Below, piece after piece: positions 1 to 4,804 of a DNA stretch of 6,010 nucleotides (the stretch's first letter is position 1; each line of letters starts with the position of its first letter). A program made the position numbers and the translations under genes. Below the pieces are notes generated by a model. That model saw nothing but the letters and a program-made list of their open reading frames with translations, made no database searches and was not told the origin of the DNA. The DNA is from an archaeon (lineage in GTDB: Archaea > Thermoproteota > Nitrososphaeria > Nitrososphaerales > Nitrosopumilaceae). The stretch spans positions 1 through 6,010 of the forward strand of contig SBBK01000238.1 of NCBI GenBank assembly GCA_005240025.1, given 5' to 3'.

Positions 1-759
1 AACTTTGCGCTCAAGATCGAGCCACCAGTTTTAGGGTATAATGTGTTCTATGTTGTGATGACAGGTCAGAACATTTCAGAGATTTTAAAGCAGGTGGAAT
101 TGGTTGGCGAGCCATTTTTTGTGGTACCATGTGTAGGTGGAATAACAGTCTGCGGTATAGTTGTAAAAGAAAATGTGCCACAAAAAATTGAGCTTGCGAA
201 AAGCCTGATGCGAGACATCAGGATTCTTTCTATTTTTGAAGCTGAAAATCCAGGTATTAGATCAGACTTGACAAAAACCGACCTAGTAATAATCAGGCAT
301 CTGCTAAAAAATCCCCGCGCAAAAATCGAGGAGCTTTCAAAGCTCACAAACTTTTCAACGAAAACCATCGCAAGGTCTCTGACAAAGCTGCAAAAAGACG
401 AGGCAATATTATTTACCTTGATTTATGATCCGTCTAAATTTAACCAGTTTATTCCGTTTGCAGTGCTGGTTTGGGTCAGCGGTGATCTTGATGATATTCT
501 AAAACGGCTGAAAGAGGAATTTTCCAGCATATTTTTGCAAAAGCCATTCCTTGCAAAAAATCAGATTGTTTTGTTTTTGCACAGTAACAACATTTTTGAG
601 CTAGACAGTGCAACGCAACAGATTCGTAATGTAAAAGGTGTTGTATCAGCTGATTTATTTATCCCCAAAAAAATTAGTCTGCCGCAAAAATGGGTCATCA
701 ATACTATCAAGGCCGCCAAATCATTGCAAAGATTGCACCTGATGTACCAGACAGATTAA
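1..759 (+). CDS. Lrp/AsnC-like transcriptional regulator, two-module type (5' end outside window)
   Basis: The frame is open from base 1 (it begins [14 protein letters not shown]) and ends at TAA 757-759, so 252 residues are visible and the true start lies upstream. The GTG at 43 is in frame but falls inside a conserved-looking segment ([13 protein letters not shown]), so I do not take it as the start. Residues 1 to about 75 resemble the ligand/oligomerisation half of an Lrp/AsnC protein (beta-alpha-beta pattern, [17 protein letters not shown]). Residues about 91-135 form a winged helix-turn-helix ([16 protein letters not shown], then [25 protein letters not shown]). Residues about 147-225 look like a second, divergent sensor-like domain ([18 protein letters not shown]). 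An N-terminal helix-turn-helix is expected upstream, giving an HTH-sensor-HTH-sensor layout; that part is inference. It probably binds DNA as a transcription regulator; target and ligand are unknown. The next gene starts 27 bp after its stop, with its own TATA-like box. Confidence 0.75.
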   Translation, partial: NFALKIEPPVLGYNVFYVVMTGQNISEILKQVELVGEPFFVVPCVGGITVCGIVVKENVPQKIELAKSLMRDIRILSIFEAENPGIRSDLTKTDLVIIRHLLKNPRAKIEELSKLTNFSTKTIARSLTKLQKDEAILFTLIYDPSKFNQFIPFAVLVWVSGDLDDILKRLKEEFSSIFLQKPFLAKNQIVLFLHSNNIFELDSATQQIRNVKGVVSADLFIPKKISLPQKWVINTIKAAKSLQRLHLMYQTD

Positions 760-763
760 ATAT
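756..763 (+). promoter_or_regulatory. TATA-like box for the Nudix gene (leaderless type)
   Basis: TTAAATAT lies 23-30 nt upstream of the ATG at 786, the spacing expected if transcription begins at or next to the start codon. No Shine-Dalgarno-like sequence precedes that ATG, which agrees with a leaderless transcript. The box overlaps the stop codon of the upstream regulator gene. This rests on spacing and composition only, so cotranscription with the upstream gene remains possible. Confidence 0.4.
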
Positions 764-785
764 CAACCAAATCAAACCGCCTGTA

Positions 786-1301
786 ATGAAAAAAAAGACA
801 ATATACGACGGTAAGATTTTGGGTTTGAGTATCTACGATTTAACCATTCGTGGCAAGAAAATAAAACGCGAGATAATAGAGCATAATGGGGCTGCGGCCA
901 TTTTGGCCTTTGATAAAGAAGGCAAGGTCGTTTTAGTCAAACAGCATCGCTTTGGCCACGGTTACATTTTAGAAATCCCGGCAGGCACGCTAGAAGAGGG
1001 CGAGCTGCCTGAAGCGTGCGCATTTAGGGAGATCCGAGAGGAAACTGGATACAAGGCCAAAAGGCTGAATCATCTCATTACTTACTATCCTTCGGTCGGC
1101 TACAACAAAGAGGCTATCCACTGCTTTGTGGCAAAAGACCTCGAAAAAATCACAGGTCAAGCACTGGACGAAGACGAGATAATGTCTGTAGTCAGAATTG
1201 ACTTTAAGAGGCTTTTGAGTATGATAAAGGCAGGCAAAATAATAGACTCCAAGACAATATGTGCTGCCCTGACTTTTGCACAAAAAAACAACATTCATTG
1301 A
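786..1301 (+). CDS. Nudix hydrolase, ADP-ribose pyrophosphatase-like
   Basis: This 171-residue protein has a complete Nudix box at residues 67-89, matching G-x5-E-x7-RE-x-x-EE-x-G-hydrophobic (G67, E73, R81-E82, E85-E86, G88). The box is preceded by EIPAG, the usual lead-in of ADP-ribose/ADP-sugar pyrophosphatases, with VKQHR just upstream and a proline (YYPSVGY, P102) after it, as seen in that subgroup. An acidic DEDE stretch (128-131) follows. Family members hydrolyse a nucleoside diphosphate linked to another moiety, typically ADP-ribose to AMP and ribose 5-phosphate, using Mg2+ bound by the Nudix glutamates. The exact substrate cannot be read from sequence. I chose ATG 786 over an in-frame ATG at 690 because the extra 32 residues are coded inside the upstream regulator gene and resemble no Nudix N-terminus. 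The 3' end overlaps the convergent PhoU-like gene by 7 bp. Confidence 0.88.
   Translation: MKKKTIYDGKILGLSIYDLTIRGKKIKREIIEHNGAAAILAFDKEGKVVLVKQHRFGHGYILEIPAGTLEEGELPEACAFREIREETGYKAKRLNHLITYYPSVGYNKEAIHCFVAKDLEKITGQALDEDEIMSVVRIDFKRLLSMIKAGKIIDSKTICAALTFAQKNNIH
1282..1288 (-). terminator. Candidate oligo-T terminator of the PhoU-like gene
   Basis: Seven A residues on the plus strand read as T7 on the minus strand, starting 7 nt after the TGA of the PhoU-like gene. Archaeal RNA polymerase commonly terminates at such T-tracts without a hairpin. The tract lies inside the 3' coding end of the convergent Nudix gene, where it encodes lysines. It is supported by position only. Confidence 0.4.
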
Positions 1302-2275
1302 GTGTAGACTGGCTTTACCAAATCCGCAATGTCGGACCAGGATTTTGATACCTGTTCAAACATGTAAATTAAATCCAGCAGATCAATTGGGAGTTGGATT
1401 TTTTGCTCAATTGAGGTAATAACATCTGAGATTTTTTTTTGGAATTTTCTGTGGCTTGATATTGCGTCAATTGCCAGTCTTCTGTTTTGTTCAATAAATG
1501 CATCAATTGATTTTTGATGTATATTTTGGATATCTTTTGTGAGATCGTAGATTTTTCTCAGATCGTCCTTTTGTAGCGCCGTCTTGGAAAGTGAGTTGGC
1601 AATATCAACAAGAGTATCGCTTGCCGTCTCCAATATGTGTGCGGCAATTCTGTAATCTAGAACATCGATGTTTTCCAAGTTGAATGCAGCTGCAAGTCGC
1701 CTGTCAATCATTGAGCTTCGAATCAGTCTGACTAAAAGAAAGTATTGCCTGTCCACTTCGTCGTCTCTGTTTGCAAGGGTTTGGAGATTTGATCTGTCAT
1801 CCGATATGAGGGAAAGCGTGATGTCATTAAACATCCCAAGGGCAATCGAGCCAATTCTTTTTAGGATTTTTGCTGGATTTAGTGTCGTGGCATCCAAAAG
1901 AAACTGGACGTTAAAGTTTGACGAGTCTTCTTCTACTATTTCCATGCCTACGAGACGCCTCATGGAATTTCGGATTTTTTCGCGATCCTCAATTGGGATG
2001 CTTGTCTTTCCCTTGATTCGAATAATGTCATATCCTAGCAAGTACGCACCAATAATGTCGGCAACAACGTTTTCTTCCTTGGGAAGAGGATACGATATCA
2101 TTACCTCCTTTGAGGGTCGCCCACCTTTGTTTGCAGTAATTGAGACGGTGTTTTCGCTGGTTTCAAGCTCTACCTCGATGCTCTTGTCCAGTTTGTTTGC
2201 CTCAACCCATTCCTTTGGGAGTGATACCAGGATACTGCTTCCTATCTTTTGGAGGCGTCTTACGAATTTAGTCAA
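1295..2275 (-). CDS. AbrB-PhoU domain protein (PhoU-like regulator)
   Basis: This 326-residue protein has an N-terminal SpoVT/AbrB-type swapped-hairpin domain (about residues 1-50; [21 protein letters not shown] is typical of the archaeal version). A linker domain (about 55-125) and a long all-helical PhoU region follow. The first PhoU repeat (about 130-228) keeps acidic metal-binding patterns, DDEVD at 171-175 and ETASD at 216-220. In the second repeat (about 235-322) the matching positions are degenerate (FEQVSK, lysine 311 where Asp is usual). Bacterial PhoU restrains phosphate uptake and signalling; archaeal AbrB-PhoU fusions are usually annotated as phosphate uptake regulators, but no pst or phosphate-sensor gene is present here. 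The start is TTG at 2275: no other start codon lies between it and the upstream in-frame stop, and it gives the expected N-terminus. It is transcribed divergently from the CoA operon across a 66-bp gap and converges on the Nudix gene with a 7-bp overlap. Confidence 0.87.
   Translation of the reverse strand: MTKFVRRLQKIGSSILVSLPKEWVEANKLDKSIEVELETSENTVSITANKGGRPSKEVMISYPLPKEENVVADIIGAYLLGYDIIRIKGKTSIPIEDREKIRNSMRRLVGMEIVEEDSSNFNVQFLLDATTLNPAKILKRIGSIALGMFNDITLSLISDDRSNLQTLANRDDEVDRQYFLLVRLIRSSMIDRRLAAAFNLENIDVLDYRIAAHILETASDTLVDIANSLSKTALQKDDLRKIYDLTKDIQNIHQKSIDAFIEQNRRLAIDAISSHRKFQKKISDVITSIEQKIQLPIDLLDLIYMFEQVSKSWSDIADLVKPVYTQ
1432..1440 (+). terminator. Possible T9 terminator for the Nudix transcript
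   Basis: A run of nine T residues on the plus strand lies about 130 nt beyond the Nudix stop, with a shorter T6 run at 1399-1404. Both sit inside the convergent PhoU-like gene, where they are the complement of lysine-rich coding. They could end plus-strand transcription, but coding need alone explains them, so the call is weak. Confidence 0.2.
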
Positions 2276-2301
2276 TTTATACTGATTTAATTAATTTAAG
2301 C

Positions 2302-2307
2302 TATATT
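2302..2307 (-). promoter_or_regulatory. TATA-like element of the PhoU-like gene
   Basis: On the minus strand AATATA is centred about 30 nt upstream of the TTG start at 2275, implying a transcript with a leader of a few nucleotides at most. No Shine-Dalgarno-like sequence precedes the TTG. The region is so AT-rich that other boxes (for example TTAAAT, minus strand, 2299-2294) are also possible. Confidence 0.3.
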
Positions 2308-2308
2308 C

Positions 2309-2316
2309 TTATATTT
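2309..2316 (+). promoter_or_regulatory. TATA-like element of the CoA biosynthesis operon
   Basis: TTATATTT lies 26-33 nt upstream of the pantoate kinase ATG, predicting a start site within a few nucleotides of the ATG. No Shine-Dalgarno sequence is seen before the ATG, which fits a leaderless or near-leaderless first gene. A second AT-rich box (TTAAATTTATA at 2321-2331) is too close to the ATG for this use. Confidence 0.4.
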
Positions 2317-2341
2317 TTGCTTAAATTTATACTCGGATCAG

Positions 2342-3238
2342 ATGAAGGGGGCTGCATTTAGTCCTGCACACATAACTGGATTCTTCAAGGCAGAATTGGC
2401 TCATGGCCAGAAACCAGAGTTCCAGGGCTCCCTTGGTGCTGGTTTTTCCATCCAGGCAGGCGTTACAACCAGAGTCGAGGTCCGCGAGTCCGAATTTACA
2501 GACTGTCGTATCCAGACAAGCGGGTATAAACCAGACAACACTCAGGTCTCGGAGTTTGTGTTAAAGGAGTTTCTAGAGCAGATTCCTGGAGATTATTTTG
2601 TTTTGGTACACCACGACATAGAGATTCCAGTAGGGTATGGATTTGGGTGCTCCGCTGCAGTTGCACTTTCTCTAAGCTATGCACTAAACGAGGCATTTGA
2701 TTGTGGTTTTTCAAAAGAGCATCTTGGAAAGATAGCACACAGTGCAGATGTGTGTTGTAGAACAGGATTGGGAGATGTTTTAGCATCGTTCCATGGAGGA
2801 TTTGAAATAAGGACAAAGCAGGGGGCGCCCGGAATAGGAAAGATCAAAAAAATTACAACCGAATTATTTTCTGCAATCATAATTTGTTTTTCGCCAATTT
2901 CTACAAAACAATTTCTCAGAGACAGGATCGATACAATTAATGGTCTTGGCGGAAAAATGGTCGACCGACTCATACAGACAGGAAGCATTGAACACTTTCA
3001 TGATTATTCGTTAGAGTTTGCAGACTATATCAACGTCATAACACCAAAGATGAAAATTGTAATTGATGACCTAAAAGCGAACGGCATCAGATGTGGTGTG
3101 GCACTGTTTGGCGAGACCATATTTACGCTTGTTCCGCAAAATCTGGAAGACAGAGTTCTTGGAATTTTGGAAAAGTATCATGATGGCATTATCATCAGAT
3201 CAAAAATAGACGAGCTTGGTGCAAGATTAGTCAGTTGA
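2342..3238 (+). CDS. Pantoate kinase (archaeal GHMP-family PoK)
   Basis: This 298-residue cytosolic GHMP-superfamily kinase phosphorylates pantoate with ATP to give 4-phosphopantoate, the archaeal step that precedes condensation with beta-alanine. Visible features are an N-terminus typical of the family (AFSPAHITGFF, residues 5-15), the ATP-binding GHMP motif PVGYGFGCSAA (96-106) followed by a helix, CRTGLGDVLASFHGG (139-153) with the TGLGDV signature, and a C-terminal glycine motif GVALFGETIFTLV (252-264). The length is normal for PoK. The ATG at 2342 yields the expected N-terminus directly. It is the first gene of the CoA operon; its TGA overlaps the TTG start of the next gene by 4 bp (TTGA), and that gene encodes the enzyme using its product. 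A general GHMP kinase is the alternative, but the pairing with PPS makes PoK the firm reading. Confidence 0.93.
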   Translation: MKGAAFSPAHITGFFKAELAHGQKPEFQGSLGAGFSIQAGVTTRVEVRESEFTDCRIQTSGYKPDNTQVSEFVLKEFLEQIPGDYFVLVHHDIEIPVGYGFGCSAAVALSLSYALNEAFDCGFSKEHLGKIAHSADVCCRTGLGDVLASFHGGFEIRTKQGAPGIGKIKKITTELFSAIIICFSPISTKQFLRDRIDTINGLGGKMVDRLIQTGSIEHFHDYSLEFADYINVITPKMKIVIDDLKANGIRCGVALFGETIFTLVPQNLEDRVLGILEKYHDGIIIRSKIDELGARLVS

Positions 3239-3972
3239 CATTTATTCCATCCACCCACCCGCGAGCCAAATCGTTGTACATCAGAGAGAGATTGGTTTTA
3301 GCATTCGATAAGGGATTGGTGGCAAAAGAAGGCCTCATGGCCCATGGGCGTGGTGAGGCATTTGATTATTTGATCGGCGAGCGCACGTCTGAGGCTGCCA
3401 GAAAGGCAATCAGGGCGGCAGCCATGATGCTCATGGCTGCCCAGAGACCCGTGATTTCTGTAAATGGCAACATTGCTGGTCTGTGCCCAAAAGAGATGGT
3501 GGAGCTTGCTTTTGTCAGTGGGGCAAAAATCGAGATAAACCTTTTTTATGGTACCAGAAAACGGCGACAGGAAATAGCCAAGGTCCTGAAGAAAAACGGC
3601 GCAAAGGAAATACTTGGAATAAAAAAGAAAGACGCTGCAAAACTATCTGGACTTGATTCTGCACGGAGAGTTGTGGACAAGAACGGAATCTTTGCTGCAG
3701 ATGTCGTTGTAGTTCCACTGGAGGATGGGGACAGGACTCTTGCACTAAAAAGGGCTGGAAAAAAAGTCATAACCTTTGATCTTAATCCACTATCAAGAAC
3801 TGCACAGACTGCCGACATTACAATAGTGGATAATGTGGTTCGTGCAATCGGAGAGCTCATTAAAGAGTGCAAAAAGAACAGGCCTGTCAAAAAATTTGAC
3901 AACAAGAAAAATCTGGCGTCAACAATACTTGAGATAAAGAGCAACCTTACGAGGAGAGCAAGGCTTGCATAA
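3235..3972 (+). CDS. 4-phosphopantoate--beta-alanine ligase (phosphopantothenate synthetase, PPS)
   Basis: This 245-residue enzyme is the archaeal phosphopantothenate synthetase (formerly DUF137/COG1701). It joins 4-phosphopantoate and beta-alanine with ATP, giving 4'-phosphopantothenate and replacing the bacterial PanC/PanK steps in reversed order. Family hallmarks are plain: IPSTHPRAKSLYIRERL (residues 4-20), AHGRGEAFDYLIGERT (36-51), PVISVNGN (72-79), EINLFYGTRKRR (100-111), VPLEDGDRTLAL (160-171) and DLNPLSRTAQTADITIVDN (182-200). The C-terminal 40 residues are basic and less recognisable. The start is TTG at 3235, overlapping the pantoate kinase stop by 4 bp; IPSTHPR immediately after the start matches the family N-terminus and leaves little room for another choice. 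Only a weak GGTG (3218-3221) precedes it, so translation is probably coupled to pantoate kinase. The 3' end overlaps panB by 8 bp. Confidence 0.93.
   Translation: MTFIPSTHPRAKSLYIRERLVLAFDKGLVAKEGLMAHGRGEAFDYLIGERTSEAARKAIRAAAMMLMAAQRPVISVNGNIAGLCPKEMVELAFVSGAKIEINLFYGTRKRRQEIAKVLKKNGAKEILGIKKKDAAKLSGLDSARRVVDKNGIFAADVVVVPLEDGDRTLALKRAGKKVITFDLNPLSRTAQTADITIVDNVVRAIGELIKECKKNRPVKKFDNKKNLASTILEIKSNLTRRARLA
3951..3956 (+). promoter_or_regulatory. Shine-Dalgarno-like site before the panB TTG
   Basis: GAGGAG ends 8 nt before the TTG at 3965, inside the PPS gene. It supports that TTG as the panB start and contrasts with the operon's first gene, which lacks such a site. Confidence 0.5.
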
Positions 3973-4804
3973 GTCGGTCAGAGACATACTGGATAAGAAA
4001 AAGGCAGGCAAAAAAATTTCTGCAATCACAGCTTATGATTATACGCTGGCATCACTTTGTGACAAGGCAGAAATCGATATTTTGCTTGTTGGCGATTCTG
4101 CAGGAATGGTAATGCTTGGATACGAAAACACGATTCCAGTTACGATGGATCAGATGATTTTGTTTACAGAGGCAGTTTGCCGTGCAAGACAAAATGCGCT
4201 CGTAGTAGCAGACATGCCGTTTATGTCGTATCAGGCTTCTGCAAGCGATGCAATTGCAAACGCAGGCAGGCTCATCAAGGCAGGGGCCGATGCGGTCAAG
4301 CTAGAAGGCGGGAAGACGGTCGCGCCAACCATACGCGCCATTGTAGAGACCGGCATTCCTGTAATGGGTCACATTGGATTTCAGCCTCAGACTACTACTC
4401 TTGCACAAGGATACAGAGTCCAGGCAAAGACAAAGGATGCTGCTCTGATTCTGCTTGAAGATGCAAAGTTACTACAAGATGCGGGGGTTTTTTCCATAGC
4501 CCTTGAAATGGTAACTTTCGAAACATCAAAAATAATTTCAGAATCCATATCTATTCCAACAATTGGAATTGGTTCTGGCAAAGATTGTGATGGCCAGGTG
4601 TTGGTTGTACATGACGTTTTGGGAATGTACGATAAACTCAAACCGAAGTTTGTAAAACAGTATCTTTCATTGGCTGATCAAATCACAAAAGCAGTTACAA
4701 ATTACAGACTGGATGTAGAATCTGGTAGATTCCCCGCAAAGGAAAACTGGTTTTCAATGGACCGATCGGAGCTTGACAGACTTGAAAAAGAGATCGGAAG
4801 ATAA
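3965..4804 (+). CDS. panB: 3-methyl-2-oxobutanoate hydroxymethyltransferase (ketopantoate hydroxymethyltransferase)
   Basis: PanB transfers a hydroxymethyl group from 5,10-methylene-tetrahydropterin to 3-methyl-2-oxobutanoate, giving ketopantoate, the first committed step of pantoate synthesis. The 279-residue TIM-barrel protein has the expected N-terminus (VRDILDKKKAGKKISAITAYDY), GDSAGMVMLGYENT (43-56) with metal ligand Asp44, ADMPFMSY (82-89) with Asp83, KLEGG (112-116) with Glu114, GHIGFQPQ (135-142), and ALEMV (179-183) with Glu181 in the catalytic-base position, then IPTIGIGSG (197-205). No key residue is missing and the length is normal. The start is TTG at 3965, preceded by GAGGAG; the first in-frame ATG lies far inside the conserved barrel. 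It overlaps PPS by 8 bp and the CoaBC gene by about 23 bp. The reductase converting its product to pantoate is not in this window. Confidence 0.95.
   Translation: MHKSVRDILDKKKAGKKISAITAYDYTLASLCDKAEIDILLVGDSAGMVMLGYENTIPVTMDQMILFTEAVCRARQNALVVADMPFMSYQASASDAIANAGRLIKAGADAVKLEGGKTVAPTIRAIVETGIPVMGHIGFQPQTTTLAQGYRVQAKTKDAALILLEDAKLLQDAGVFSIALEMVTFETSKIISESISIPTIGIGSGKDCDGQVLVVHDVLGMYDKLKPKFVKQYLSLADQITKAVTNYRLDVESGRFPAKENWFSMDRSELDRLEKEIGR
4768..4771 (+). promoter_or_regulatory. Shine-Dalgarno-like GGAG before the coaBC TTG
   Basis: GGAG inside the 3' end of panB lies 10 nt upstream of the TTG at 4782. It favours that codon over the in-frame TTG at 4773 (1 nt away) and the GTG at 4824, which has no comparable site. 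Confidence 0.4.

Larger units (their letters stand above)
2293..2327. repeat. 9-bp inverted repeat between divergent promoters (possible operator)
   Basis: AATTTAAGC at 2293-2301 is the exact reverse complement of GCTTAAATT at 2319-2327, with a 17-bp spacer that contains both proposed TATA elements. The dyad centre (2310) nearly coincides with the midpoint between the two start codons. Each arm falls between a TATA-like box and its start codon, a position where a bound repressor could block both promoters. The base composition makes chance repeats fairly easy. Confidence 0.35.

Noticed and set aside
43..45. GTG as the start of the first gene
   Set aside because: The frame continues open to base 1 and the residues before it (PPVLGYN) read smoothly into the sensor-like domain, so the gene is cut by the window edge.
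690..785. N-terminal extension of the Nudix hydrolase from an ATG at 690
   Set aside because: These 32 codons lie within the upstream regulator gene and show no Nudix-like character. The ATG at 786 has a well-placed TATA-like box and gives a normal family length.
1668..2285. 205-codon open frame on the plus strand opposite the PhoU-like gene
   Set aside because: It is the antisense of a clearly recognisable AbrB-PhoU protein. Its product is serine/arginine-rich low-order sequence with no recognisable motif.
2496..2988. Minus-strand open frames opposite pantoate kinase
   Set aside because: They oppose conserved GHMP kinase motifs and have no recognisable domain or promoter.
3515..3944. Minus-strand open frames opposite PPS
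   Set aside because: They are shadows of the conserved PPS gene, with implausible compositions (serine/phenylalanine-rich).
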